Positions 45,837-55,424 of a DNA stretch of 64,000 nucleotides are shown piece after piece. This DNA comes from Haloarchaeobius sp. HME9146. GTDB taxonomy: Archaea > Halobacteriota > Halobacteria > Halobacteriales > Natrialbaceae. The notes beneath the pieces were generated by a model. It was not told where the DNA came from. It saw nothing but the letters and a program-made list of their open reading frames with translations, and searched no databases. The number at the start of each line of letters is the position of its first letter. The stretch's first letter is position 1. The stretch covers positions 2,480,001 to 2,544,000 of the forward strand of contig NZ_JAODVR010000001.1 of assembly GCF_025399835.1 (NCBI RefSeq), in the 5' to 3' direction. The position numbers and the translations under genes were made by a program.

Positions 45837-46868
45837 ATGGTCTACCACGTAGACGAAAATGGTGTGTCAGCACTCGAACCAACGAGTTTCGATGCCCTCA
45901 ATCTAACCGAGGCAGACATCGAAGAGTGGATCATTGAGACACCCTCGATACTCGGTGAAGACCTACTCGTGGTCGCTTCCCAGTATGCCAAGTTCGACCG
46001 GACTGCCGAACGTCCCGACGTGTTGGCACTCGACCCCGATGGCAAGCTCGTAGTCATCGAACTGAAACGGGATAGCGCCGACAAGACGACCGACCTCCAG
46101 GCGATCAAGTACGCGAGCTACTGCTCGACCATCAGCGCCGAGGAACTCCAGCAGGACTACCGGGCATTCTGGAACAATCGCCGCGACGATGACGACCAAC
46201 TCACGCCTGAAGCCGTCGGCGAGCAATTCAGTGAATTCCTCGGCGAGGACGTTGTCACCACCGAAGACGGTTACGCGGACTTCGTCCTGGACGACCGGCC
46301 ACGGATTTTGCTCGCCGCGGGCAGCTTCGGCCCGGAAATTACAACCCCTGTTGTGTGGCTTGAACGAGAGTACGGGATGGACATTACCTGCATCGAACTA
46401 GACGTCCACCAACGCGACGAGGAGGTGTTCGTCAGTGCTCGGCAAGTGCTCCCCATCCCAGAGGCCGAGGAGTACATGGCCAAGCGCCGGCAGAAAGAAC
46501 GCCAACAGAGCCGGTCGTCGAGTCGAGCAGATCGGGCGATCACCGTCTTGCTAGAGGCGGGGCTTGTCGAGGAGGGGGACATAGTTCTCTTTGACGAAGA
46601 AAGCCTGCCAGACGACGCTGAACGCGAGTACGACCCGGAGGACGACTTCTGGCGTGGTCGAATCACGGGGAAGACTGGGCGGAGTGACAACGTTGAGTGG
46701 CTGGAAAACGGTGCAGAGTACTCATTCACTGCTCTGGCTCAGGAAGTACTCGAACAGGCGACTGGCCGTGAGTTCAACGTCAATGGATACCCGTACTGGC
46801 TACACCCTGACCACGAGATGAGCTTGTCTGAACTTCGACGGTCGAAGGTCGGTGACATTGACTGGTGA
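45837..46868 (+). CDS. NucS/DUF91 nuclease fused to a RAMA-like domain
   Basis: The 343-residue protein has a NucS-type PD-(D/E)XK domain: PDVLALDPDG with Asp61, then LVVIELKRD with Glu75 and Lys77, and QAIKYASYCS. The C-terminal ~100 residues (LLEAGLVEEGDIVLF, FWRGRITGKTG, YSFTALAQEVLEQATGREF, NGYPYW) resemble a RAMA domain, a module found beside restriction and methylase proteins that may read modified DNA. It lies 15 bp behind the methyltransferase, on the same strand and probably in one transcript. It is a candidate nuclease or modification sensor of the system. Confidence 0.8.
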   Translation: MVYHVDENGVSALEPTSFDALNLTEADIEEWIIETPSILGEDLLVVASQYAKFDRTAERPDVLALDPDGKLVVIELKRDSADKTTDLQAIKYASYCSTISAEELQQDYRAFWNNRRDDDDQLTPEAVGEQFSEFLGEDVVTTEDGYADFVLDDRPRILLAAGSFGPEITTPVVWLEREYGMDITCIELDVHQRDEEVFVSARQVLPIPEAEEYMAKRRQKERQQSRSSSRADRAITVLLEAGLVEEGDIVLFDEESLPDDAEREYDPEDDFWRGRITGKTGRSDNVEWLENGAEYSFTALAQEVLEQATGREFNVNGYPYWLHPDHEMSLSELRRSKVGDIDW

Positions 46869-47078
46869 ATCTCGGTATGCAGATTGTTAACTTGGAAGAT
46901 TAGCCCCAATCACCATCCCGTTCAAAGACGACCCGACTATCGGTTCATGAGGAGTACGACAAAATATGCGAATAACTCCAAAAGACCAGGGCGAATCAGC
47001 TAGTGAGGCTCGACCAATAAGAAATAAATATTCATAAATAGTATGGGGGGAATCAAATTGGCCACAACCAGTACACTA

Positions 47079-48272
47079 CTATCGGAGGGTAGTTTCTGCC
47101 TTGACTTCTGGTTCGCCAGTCTCCGAAGGATCGGGAACCGATAACAACTCGTTGACGACGGAGGGTCGATGTTGGTTCATTAGCTGATAGGTTTCTTCGA
47201 TTGACCGTAGTCGGACGCCTGTCCGCTCACTGTAAAGTTGAAGCTCTTCGTCGGTACGTGCATGAGATCCGAAATACCAGAGATCGAAACCGTCTCGATT
47301 ACTCTCTTCAGCATATGTGTTGAGGTCATCGACTTTGGAGGTAGACCCTTTCCGGAAAGTGATTTGGGATAGTATGGGTGTCTCTGTCTCTGCATCACGT
47401 GCGATAATATCGACTGCAATTTGCGAGCCTCCCATCGGTTGGAGATGGAAGTAATCTTGATACGCAGATTCCTTTGCGTCCTCTTGGTCAATGTGTTTAT
47501 CAAGGCCGCTTCGAAGGTATTCATCGCACAGAATCTCTAATTGACCATCCGACAGTAACTCAACTTCTTCCGCATTCCTTATTTTGTTTTTTGCGTTGTC
47601 CCACAAGCTCTCCGTGAACTCTGGATAAGAACGAACATCACTGAGGTTCGTTACCCCTAGATATGCTGCAACAAGTTGCTGATTCCCGTCTTTCCAACGG
47701 GCTGTGGTTTGTTGATGACGGATAGAGCCGAACATTGGATAGTGACGGTACCAGATCCACTGAGGCTTCTTGATTTGGATTGCTTTCAGAACTTTTAGAC
47801 AGTCGCTTCCCTCAGCACCGTTAACCAATGTATTGAATTCTTCCAATAGATGACCCTCACACCGAGACTGGATATCTGGCTCACGCTCCCCCAATTCTGC
47901 TTCAATATGACCGACAACTCGATTCTCCGGATCTAAATCTTTAGGATGTGTCTCAGATCCTTTTCCACGACAAATGATAATATGGATTGTTGAGTCAAAT
48001 CCTTCAGCATCCTCAACAGCAGGCCCTACGTGGCCTACTTTCAACCCACCTTTTAGCTCCGGCGCTTTGTGATATCGAACTCCCAAGATAGCTCCCTGTG
48101 TAAGGTAGTCCTTGAGCTTATCTAGTTTCTTGACCTCGTCTGGGTGTGCCGAGACTGGAGTGTCGTTATAGTGAATCGCTGCTAAATCGTTGTGGTAGAG
48201 ATATCGGGTCACAGATTTGTGGAAGGAGGCCTTGTCCGTGTGATTGATGAAGGCAGTTAGCACAGATGACAT
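47079..48272 (-). CDS. unrecognised defence-locus protein with possible PD-(D/E)XK motif
   Basis: The 397-residue protein is AT-rich in codon use. Its front half is helical with Trp/His-rich segments (KKPQWIWYRHYPMFGSIRHQ). Near residues 290-315 the order IAVDIIARD, then PILSQITFRK resembles the strand pair of a PD-(D/E)XK nuclease core (Asp, and a degenerate Q-x-x-x-x-K), but spacing is not canonical. It sits 76 bp downstream of the helicase gene on the same strand and converges on the NucS-like gene. Its role in the locus is likely from location only. Confidence 0.55.
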   Translation of the reverse strand: MSSVLTAFINHTDKASFHKSVTRYLYHNDLAAIHYNDTPVSAHPDEVKKLDKLKDYLTQGAILGVRYHKAPELKGGLKVGHVGPAVEDAEGFDSTIHIIICRGKGSETHPKDLDPENRVVGHIEAELGEREPDIQSRCEGHLLEEFNTLVNGAEGSDCLKVLKAIQIKKPQWIWYRHYPMFGSIRHQQTTARWKDGNQQLVAAYLGVTNLSDVRSYPEFTESLWDNAKNKIRNAEEVELLSDGQLEILCDEYLRSGLDKHIDQEDAKESAYQDYFHLQPMGGSQIAVDIIARDAETETPILSQITFRKGSTSKVDDLNTYAEESNRDGFDLWYFGSHARTDEELQLYSERTGVRLRSIEETYQLMNQHRPSVVNELLSVPDPSETGEPEVKAETTLR

Positions 48273-48348
48273 CAGGTCTGATTCGATGTTGAAGAGTTAA
48301 TAATTTTTTGACCAATGGTATTACTATTCAAAAAGTTTCACAGGCAGG

Positions 48349-51300
48349 TTATGACCCAATCACACCCCAGCATATTAGTCGGGCCTGGACAGCGCTCTCA
48401 CCCACTAGAGTGGTCTGGTACTCCGCAGACATCTCGATATTGTCCTTGATGAACGCCTCCAGCTCGACGAGGAACTCCTCGACCGGCCAGTCGCCGAGTG
48501 CAGTGTAATCGGGGTGTTCCCGGAAGGTTTCTCGCAACACTCTGTCTTCGTCCGTGTGCTCCAACTTCACTCGATCGAGCTGGTCGAACAGCGCATTCGT
48601 CCATTCCCCGACTGTATCGTGTTCATCTACGGGTGCGGGTTGATCGCCGTACTGTGGCAGAATTCGCATCTGCATCATATCGAGGAGCATCTCCTGTGTG
48701 GCCGACTGACCACCGCCACTGAACACCTCTTCGACCTGACCTTCACGTATCTCCTCTAACCGCTCGGAGAGATGCTCCTCGATTGACTCTCTGTTCGCTA
48801 ACACCCTGTCGGTGTTTCCGGATAGTTGTTTACCCTCGGTTTCCGGTGTAATGCCGAGTGCGCCAACGGGTCGTTCCTTCAGATCACCAGTGAAAGGCTT
48901 GTAGTACAACGCTCGCCGCACACGTCCGAGCGGCGCATCCTCCGGTTCACCGGTGTCTTCGTTCTCGAACCACAAATGGACGAGACCGAATACACCTGGA
49001 CGCGGGCCGCTTTCGTGGTCAATGGCGTTCGTGTAGAGGAACTCACGGTCATTGGTGTGCTCCTCGAAGTAGTCCTCCGCGAACTCGAAGTCTTCAGAAG
49101 CGAGTCCATAGTCGTCGTTCAGCTCTTGCTTGAGTAACACGCGCTCGAATGCCGCGTTTTCGTCGCTTCCGGCGTTCCGTAGCAGTGGATTCTTCGAAGT
49201 GTCGTCCAGTTCGTTGTAGTCTGTCACCTCCCGGGACTCCCGAATCGAGGACTCGATCTCCTCTATCTCCAGTTCGCCGATGGTCTTCTCTGTCTCGACT
49301 CCTGCCTTCTCCAGCACCGCATCTTCGTTCGGGTCAAGGATGTTGTTCTCCTTCCCGACGATGAGGGCAATGTCGTTGATTTTCGCCTGCAAGCGCTGGA
49401 GAAGCTTGATTGCAGCCTCGATGTCTCCATCAGGATAGAAGTTGTGTACATACTTGTCCGCGGTCGATCCGATGCGGTCGATGCGACCGACCCGCTGGAC
49501 GATTCGCATGGGGTTCCACGGAAGGTCGTAGTTGACGACGACCGAGATGTCCTGAAGGTTCACACCTTCGCTGAGGGTGTCCGTTGCGACCACGTACTGC
49601 AACTCCGTCTCCTCACTTTCAGCTAGTGTCTGCTGGTATCCTGATGCTTCTGGAGCGAACCGTTTGATGATGTCCTGTTTGTTCTCGTCACCGCCCTTTA
49701 CAACCGCACTGTTCTCCATCGTCATGGGTGACGATTCGTTTTCGACGAGCGTTCTGTGGACGTAATCTGCGGTCGCACGGTACTGGGTGAAGATGAGTAC
49801 TTTTTGCTCGTATCCGTTCAGAACCTCGGCTAACCGGTCAATCTTGGGGTCACGGAACTCGCGGAGCGCGAACACGGCTTCGTAGAAGTCCAATGTGGCG
49901 CTATCGGATTCACTCAAATCGTGTCCGGGATAAAGGATGGGGTTCGGATCATCTTCAGGTACGTCCGGAAGGACTTTTGCACCGTGGTCATCGAGCCAGT
50001 GCTCCAGTTCGACCTCCAAGTCCGCGACAGCTCCAGAGTCACGGGCTACCCGACCGATGAACCGGGAGAGGAAGTACGCAAGGAGCGTCAGGTCTTCGCG
50101 AATGTACGTTTTCACCTCTCCCACCGTGGCATCGGCTAGTTCGTCGTCTGAATCGCCCCCATCTGCTTGGAGGGCACCACTGTCGAACCCAAATTCCTCA
50201 AGCGTTTGCTCCAGGTCTTCAGCCGCGTCTGCTCCCTCAACGAAATCCTCTAATGTCGTTCCTGGCTCATCGCCACCCATGGTACGCAGTACATCGATAT
50301 CTTCCTCCTCGGGGAGCCCGTCGAGGAATCCAAGAAGCGAACGCTCACTCTCGTGTAGCGTCTGTACTGATTGGACGAAGGCGTAAGTGGAGGACTCGAG
50401 ACGTTTCAGCAGGTTGAGCTTGTACAGTGCTTTCAGTGTGCCCCCTGCCTGCGGGTTCTTGATGGTGATGTGTGGGAGGTGGAGCGCATCCATCACGTCT
50501 GGAAGCATCCGGTAAATGGGCTGGTAGGCGGGAGGCAGTGAGTACTGCTCCTTGTTCAGTTCTGGTGGCTTGAAACTCATCTCGAACTCGTCTTGATCGG
50601 TCAGCGTCTCTTTGACGTGCTTTCGAGTTCGGAGCACCATCACCTCGTTTAGTATCTCGGAGATCTCGTCCGAGTGGCGCTTCAGCTGTTCTGTCATCTG
50701 ACGCTGCTCCTCCTCAGAGGCCTCCTCTTTCCCAGCAGCAACTCGCTTACGTTCCGCAGCGAGATCGATATAGTCGTCAAAAGCACTGAATTTCAGCGAG
50801 GCCTTGTTCATTAGCTCGTTTCCGTCGGTGAACAACCCGATGAGATTCTTGAGGTCGCTGGCTGAATTATTGATTGGCGTCGCAGTCAGCATTATCATCG
50901 TGTTACTCCGGAGGACTCGAACGTTCGCATGTCGTCGGGTTCCTTTGTAATCGTCGTCGTCAACGGGGTTTGGTTCCCACTTGCCGTAGTTTCGGAACCG
51001 GTGAGCCTCGTCGATGAGCACTACGTCAAATTGGCTATCTAGTGCATTTACCTCCTCGTAGGTGAGGTTCTGGAACTTGCTGATGCTCATGACTCGCAAG
51101 TGTTCACCATCGACCTCGAGGCCGAAGAACGGTTCTCCGTCCTCGTCTGTCGCGTCCTGGAGTAGGTCACGCCACTGGTCGGTCAGGTTGGCCGGGACGA
51201 TAAGGAGACATCGGTCGCCTTGTTCACGGTAGTCGTATAGGAGTTCGCTCCCGATGAACGACTTCCCCAAACCGACTGAGTCGGAGATTATACAGCCATT

Positions 51301-52155
51301 GTATTGCGAGAGCTTCGTCTTTGCACTCTCGTAGCCGAGCGTCTGGAAGTAGTAGAGTGGGCTGTCACGGACGCTGACGTTACCGTTCAGCTCATCATAG
51401 GCGAGGAGTTTGTACATCTCGAACGGCTCCAGATACGTTCCAACATCTTCCCTGCCCGGGTCTCCAATGTCCTCCTTCTGCTGTTCTTTCCACTGCTGGT
51501 ATCGCTCGCTCTCCTCGATAATATCGATGATTTCCTCAGAGAACTCCTCGCCGTTAGCCCATTGATTGTCGTACCAATCCTCGAATGCCTCTGCATCGCT
51601 ACCGTTCTTACTGGTCAAGTTGAGCTCGATGTTGTGACGGTGACCGGACTGTGAGAAGTTCGATGACCCTACAATAGTCACCGCGCCCCTCTGATCTTGG
51701 TCACCCTCGCGCAGACTCGGGTCCTCTGTTGCCCCCCGGAAACACGCTCCTTTTGCGTGGAAATATCCTGAATCAGGATTTCGAACTCGGACGTCAACAA
51801 GTCCTTCTGCAACGAAGTCACGAAGACGATCCAGCCGCTCTACTTGTGGGTTGTTCAAGTCATCAATATCCTGCACCAGTTCTTCCTCAAACTGTTCGCG
51901 AAGGGTCTGCCCTTCACTTACCTCTTCAACGGTGCTTCGGTCGGTCTTTCGCCCCATAAGGATTCGAAATGGGGCTTGTCCGAGTTCATCTGGGTCGCGG
52001 AGATTATCGAGATCTTCCTTGAACAGGTCGAACCCGGATAGGTAGAAATAGCCAGTCGCGATACGGATCTCCTCGCACTCGGGGATGACGGTCTTGTAAA
52101 CATCTTCGAGCGTCTTGTTCGTGTTATCCACAAGTGCATCAAGCGAGGGCAACAT
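48349..52155 (-). CDS. PLD-nuclease/SNF2-helicase fusion
   Basis: The 1268-residue protein starts with a phospholipase-D-like nuclease domain holding one HKD-type motif (FHAKG near 135, GSSNFSQSGHRHN). It then has a SNF2 ATPase: motif I DSVGLGKSF near 295, motif II DEAH near 381 (VVLIDEAHRF), motif III TATPINN, and motifs V-VI TDTLSEGVNLQD with QRVGRIDRIGS. Such enzymes move on double-stranded DNA; a one-HKD nuclease would work as a dimer. With the methyltransferase and NucS-like proteins it probably forms an ATP-driven restriction system. PLD and SNF2 modules are also used in DISARM, as separate proteins. Confidence 0.88.
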   Translation of the reverse strand: MLPSLDALVDNTNKTLEDVYKTVIPECEEIRIATGYFYLSGFDLFKEDLDNLRDPDELGQAPFRILMGRKTDRSTVEEVSEGQTLREQFEEELVQDIDDLNNPQVERLDRLRDFVAEGLVDVRVRNPDSGYFHAKGACFRGATEDPSLREGDQDQRGAVTIVGSSNFSQSGHRHNIELNLTSKNGSDAEAFEDWYDNQWANGEEFSEEIIDIIEESERYQQWKEQQKEDIGDPGREDVGTYLEPFEMYKLLAYDELNGNVSVRDSPLYYFQTLGYESAKTKLSQYNGCIISDSVGLGKSFIGSELLYDYREQGDRCLLIVPANLTDQWRDLLQDATDEDGEPFFGLEVDGEHLRVMSISKFQNLTYEEVNALDSQFDVVLIDEAHRFRNYGKWEPNPVDDDDYKGTRRHANVRVLRSNTMIMLTATPINNSASDLKNLIGLFTDGNELMNKASLKFSAFDDYIDLAAERKRVAAGKEEASEEEQRQMTEQLKRHSDEISEILNEVMVLRTRKHVKETLTDQDEFEMSFKPPELNKEQYSLPPAYQPIYRMLPDVMDALHLPHITIKNPQAGGTLKALYKLNLLKRLESSTYAFVQSVQTLHESERSLLGFLDGLPEEEDIDVLRTMGGDEPGTTLEDFVEGADAAEDLEQTLEEFGFDSGALQADGGDSDDELADATVGEVKTYIREDLTLLAYFLSRFIGRVARDSGAVADLEVELEHWLDDHGAKVLPDVPEDDPNPILYPGHDLSESDSATLDFYEAVFALREFRDPKIDRLAEVLNGYEQKVLIFTQYRATADYVHRTLVENESSPMTMENSAVVKGGDENKQDIIKRFAPEASGYQQTLAESEETELQYVVATDTLSEGVNLQDISVVVNYDLPWNPMRIVQRVGRIDRIGSTADKYVHNFYPDGDIEAAIKLLQRLQAKINDIALIVGKENNILDPNEDAVLEKAGVETEKTIGELEIEEIESSIRESREVTDYNELDDTSKNPLLRNAGSDENAAFERVLLKQELNDDYGLASEDFEFAEDYFEEHTNDREFLYTNAIDHESGPRPGVFGLVHLWFENEDTGEPEDAPLGRVRRALYYKPFTGDLKERPVGALGITPETEGKQLSGNTDRVLANRESIEEHLSERLEEIREGQVEEVFSGGGQSATQEMLLDMMQMRILPQYGDQPAPVDEHDTVGEWTNALFDQLDRVKLEHTDEDRVLRETFREHPDYTALGDWPVEEFLVELEAFIKDNIEMSAEYQTTLVGESAVQARLICWGVIGS

Positions 52156-53253
52156 CAGATGAGTAGCAAGTCGGATTACAATATCATCATACTTTCCCTA
52201 GAATCGGTAACTCAGGACTTCATCTCTGGTTTTCAGTGCGGATTGCTGCTCGGGAGACTTACTGCACAGTCTCGAGTTACACGAAGCTGCATCGTGTGTT
52301 ATTTCGAAACCTCAAGAGGAGATTGTGGAATGAGCGATTTCACATCGTCGGGAGTCTAGGTTTTGATTTGGATAATACTCGTGAGCTGGTGGGGAGTCTA
52401 CAATCCTTGGATTTGGGGGACACACGATTCGATGTCAGCCAGACATGACCTCGGTGTCGCATGGGCGGCGATACCCTATAGTCCGCTTATAAAGGAATGG
52501 GCAAATGAAATTCATGTTGTCATGTTAATTCCCCGACGTAGGGGGAGAGAGTGCCAGTTCCAGTCCGCGGCTCCGAAAGGGGGGTCGGGAAGGGTTGGAA
52601 GTACTACTGCGCGAGCACACGCTTATTACAATAGACAACAGACCACTACCGTACTAGCGAAAAAAGAAATTAATTTACAAGGTGTCTGGGGGGGTAGGTA
52701 AGTAACTGCTTCTACCTTTCCAGCCTCTCGAGATACCTACCCCCCTCTCGCGGCTCTGCACTGGAACTACCACTCTCTCTCTCCCCATAGTAACAGCCAA
52801 GAGACCAGTCTCTTTTATTTCATTTTCTGCATTGGGTGGTGAAATACACACAAAGATGCTAGAAATTGTTGTGACCTTGACGTTGTAATCTCCGCGCTTG
52901 ATTGTTCCTCAGTAGGTGCTAGTTCGTTTGGACCGTCTGCCTCCACTGCCGATTCAGCCTTGGGGTTCAATTGGACAAAGTGGTTTTCTGAACTGCGAAA
53001 CTCTGGTTGCTGCAAAGAACTCCTGATGGGGTAGGAACGGCAACTTCGAGAGGCTTGGATTTGGTTCGTCTACATCCTTCTCCGCAGCCTGGTTAGCATT
53101 ATACCCGAGATCCTGTCTGTTCTTTTGTCACGGCCTTCGGTTGTATACCATCTACACGTTTGCTGAATCTGTAGCTTACTCCGGAAACCCCGGTTTCTGG
53201 AGTGGGACCCAATAGCCCTATATCTAGTCCTTGTGTAAGGTCTGGTAAGAGAA
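52156..53253. other. 1.1-kb spacer with inverted repeats
   Basis: No gene is supported in this long divergent spacer between the helicase gene and the AbrB-like gene. Its main feature is the inverted-repeat block at 52539-52789. A TATA-like tatatcta-type element lies near 53220, just ahead of the right-hand genes. Other reading frames lack starts or family-like composition. Confidence 0.5.
52539..52789. repeat. imperfect long inverted repeat with inner 12-bp perfect stem
   Basis: The arm at 52539-52600 (gggggagagag...tgccagttccagtccgcgg) is imperfectly complementary to 52713-52789, where the reverse complement reads ggggagagagagagtggtagtt then ccagtgcagagccgcgag. Inside, a perfect 12-bp stem pairs 52689-52700 (GGGGGGTAGGTA) with 52734-52745 (TACCTACCCCCC) across a 33-base loop. 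No coding capacity. This could be a MITE-like insertion, a res-type recombination site or a structured RNA. Confidence 0.6.
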
Positions 53254-53421
53254 ATGCCGAAAACAAACCAGACAAGAGTCAATCAGGGTAGCAACGGTCA
53301 GTATAAGGTTACTATTCCCAAGGCGTTCGCCGACAGTCTCGACCTCGACGGAAAAACAGTCGAATGGAACCTCGCCAGTTCCTCGAAGCTCACCATGGAG
53401 GTCGTTGAAGAAGATGAGTAA
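53254..53421 (+). CDS. 55-residue AbrB-like DNA-binding protein
   Basis: The short frame MPKTNQTRVNQGSNGQYKVT continues with IPKAFADSLDLDGKTVEW, a SpoVT-AbrB swapped-hairpin pattern (NGQYKVTIPKAFA is the strand-loop-strand core). Its stop lies 8 bp inside the recombinase start, so the two genes are translationally coupled. It probably represses or tunes expression of the serine recombinase. Confidence 0.75.
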   Translation: MPKTNQTRVNQGSNGQYKVTIPKAFADSLDLDGKTVEWNLASSSKLTMEVVEEDE

Positions 53422-54079
53422 CCCTCGGGCCATCGGTTATACTCGTCTCTCACAGACCAGTGACACCAGCATTCCAGACCAGAAACAAGAGATTCGAGAC
53501 CTCGCCGCACGAGAGGGGTTCAGTCTGGTAAAAATCTACAATGATGGCGAACGCTCCTCGGGTTTTGACGCAACTCGTCCCGAGTACCTTGAGATGCAGG
53601 CGTACCTCGAATCAAACGATGTGGATGTACTCCTCGTTCGAGACCGCGACCGTCTTTCCCGAGACAAGCGGGAGCGCTCCATCCTCTATTACGACCTCGA
53701 CGAGTGGGGTGTTGAGCTGTGGACAACTGTCGATGGCCAAGTTGAGCTCAGTGACGACGAATCATGGCTCATTGAGATGATTCGAAACTATATGGATGAC
53801 GTGGCTAAGCGACGTGAAATACAGAAAGCGAAACAGAAGGTCCGTGAACGTGTTGAAAGTGGGTACTGGCAGGGCCGCCCTCCGTTCGGGTTCCAGTTCG
53901 ATACAGACAAAAAGTATCTTGAACCTGATTCAGAAAAGTTCCAGATTGCGCTTACTGTGATAGGACTGTGGGAGGATGGTGCGACTTGGTCAGAGATTGG
54001 TGACGAAACCGGCGTCAGCAATGGTACTATCTCTAGAATTTTGAACAACAAAGAACGATATCTTACTTACTCTGAGTAG
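53414..54079 (+). CDS. serine site-specific recombinase
   Basis: The 221-residue protein is a resolvase/invertase: IGYTRLSQTSDTSIPDQ with the nucleophile Ser13, an arginine-rich VRDRDRLSRDKRE catalytic segment, then the long helix (MIRNYMDDVAKRREIQKAK). It ends with a C-terminal helix-turn-helix (WSEIGDETGVSNGTISRILN). It would exchange DNA strands at paired sites. The inverted repeats in the spacer to its left are a candidate site, or part of one. ATG at 53414 overlaps the AbrB-like stop. Confidence 0.9.
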   Translation: MSNPRAIGYTRLSQTSDTSIPDQKQEIRDLAAREGFSLVKIYNDGERSSGFDATRPEYLEMQAYLESNDVDVLLVRDRDRLSRDKRERSILYYDLDEWGVELWTTVDGQVELSDDESWLIEMIRNYMDDVAKRREIQKAKQKVRERVESGYWQGRPPFGFQFDTDKKYLEPDSEKFQIALTVIGLWEDGATWSEIGDETGVSNGTISRILNNKERYLTYSE

Positions 54080-54128
54080 GCATATTTGTTTGAGGATTCG
54101 TCGATTTCGACATCAGATATAGGACGTG

Positions 54129-55424
54129 CTACCAGTAGATGGCCACAGGCTTGACTTCGAAAACAGGTTCAATATTTTTTTGGTCATCATCAACCTGGAC
54201 TTTTGAGTCTTCCAATGCATCTATCGCTTGATTCCGCAACTCCAAGCGTGTCCCCGAATCGACTTCATCGAGATCCGTCTGATCAATAAATACATCGGTA
54301 TATGTCTCAAGAAGGGCTTTTTTCGCTTCCCTCCCACTTTCGTAATCATCGACATTAACGGACTCAAATACTTGATTCACTATCGAGTCAGTGAGGGAAT
54401 CATTTACTGACTCACCAGTTTCAGTCTCAAGTAACGAAGCATAATGGTAGACGAGAGCGGAGTGAACGGTTGGATTGGTTGTACCGGTTTCTCCATTCTG
54501 AAGGTCAATATCAACAAGTTCAGTCCGTGCTTCACTCAACCCATTCTCCATGAGACTGTTAAGCTGCTCAGCCGCGTTTCCGGGAAGACTGTTTAAGACC
54601 TGAGTAATTTTTAGTGGGTACCACGTCCCCACATCCACCGAGGTAATTCGACAATACATTACGAACTCCTCGTCATCAAAAAGCGTATCAATTGGGTCTG
54701 CTCGGAGATTTTCCAACTCAAGTTGGGCTACTAAAAGTACTTCCGAATCTGGACTCGGAGTTTCACTTTCTTGAAGAGGTTGTAGACTTCTTGTGTCCTC
54801 AGACACCAATTCATAATTGGTCGCGGTTCCTATGACTGGTATTGAGCCCCCAATACTTTCGCGGATTAGTGTGAGCATCTGTTTCGTATCTGGATCGAAT
54901 TGCTCGGGAGCAACGTCGTAGAAGTACTCTATCGCTCGGTATAGGCGGAACAAAAGGTTAGCTTGGAGATCGACTCGCAGTTCAAGCACATCCCCTCGTT
55001 CAAAATCTGAAAGGTATACTTCTCCAAGATCATTTATTTCGCGACTCTTCTTGAGGTTTCCAAGAGAAACTCGCTTCTTCACAGCGTTGCTCTGATACAA
55101 CTGCGTGAATCTTGATTGGCCTGATTCAAGAGAACTGACAGTCTCATTAGCAGATTGCTGTCGGTTCTGACCATTCGCCCTTACATTCCCAGATGCAACC
55201 CCGGCATCCGCAGAAATCCCCCCACCAAATTGTCTTGTCTTCTCTTTCAGCGATTTGTTTGATGTCTCAACAGGGATGCCCCCTTCGCCAGTCGAGGCAA
55301 GTAGGCTGCGAACGCTCAGTTCATCTAGGTAGATAAATTCCCGCAGGGAACCGAACCCCTCTTGTTCACTGTTTGATTCGCCAGTATGCTGACCGAAGAG
55401 CCAATACTTCCAATAGCCCATCAT
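54129..55424 (-). CDS. DUF6414 family protein
   Basis: The 431-residue protein opens its conserved part with REFIYLDELSVRSLLAS near residue 28, the DUF6414 signature (aromatic-Leu-Asp then a Ser-rich segment). A low-complexity Gln/Asn/Ser/Gly stretch follows (about 70-115). The rest is alpha-beta with no catalytic motif. The family has no known function. Its ATG overlaps the stop of the AAA ATPase gene by ATGA, so the two products are made together, and the ATPase presumably acts on or with it. Confidence 0.75.
   Translation of the reverse strand: MMGYWKYWLFGQHTGESNSEQEGFGSLREFIYLDELSVRSLLASTGEGGIPVETSNKSLKEKTRQFGGGISADAGVASGNVRANGQNRQQSANETVSSLESGQSRFTQLYQSNAVKKRVSLGNLKKSREINDLGEVYLSDFERGDVLELRVDLQANLLFRLYRAIEYFYDVAPEQFDPDTKQMLTLIRESIGGSIPVIGTATNYELVSEDTRSLQPLQESETPSPDSEVLLVAQLELENLRADPIDTLFDDEEFVMYCRITSVDVGTWYPLKITQVLNSLPGNAAEQLNSLMENGLSEARTELVDIDLQNGETGTTNPTVHSALVYHYASLLETETGESVNDSLTDSIVNQVFESVNVDDYESGREAKKALLETYTDVFIDQTDLDEVDSGTRLELRNQAIDALEDSKVQVDDDQKNIEPVFEVKPVAIYW

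Noticed and set aside
42189-52155. Whether the locus is BREX or classical DISARM
   Set aside because: No PglZ, BrxC-like ATPase, DrmA or DrmB homologue is visible, so neither name is supported by this window.
52363-52701. 112-codon plus-strand frame in the long spacer
   Set aside because: It runs into the inverted-repeat block, contains low-complexity Arg/Gly and has no credible ribosome-binding site.
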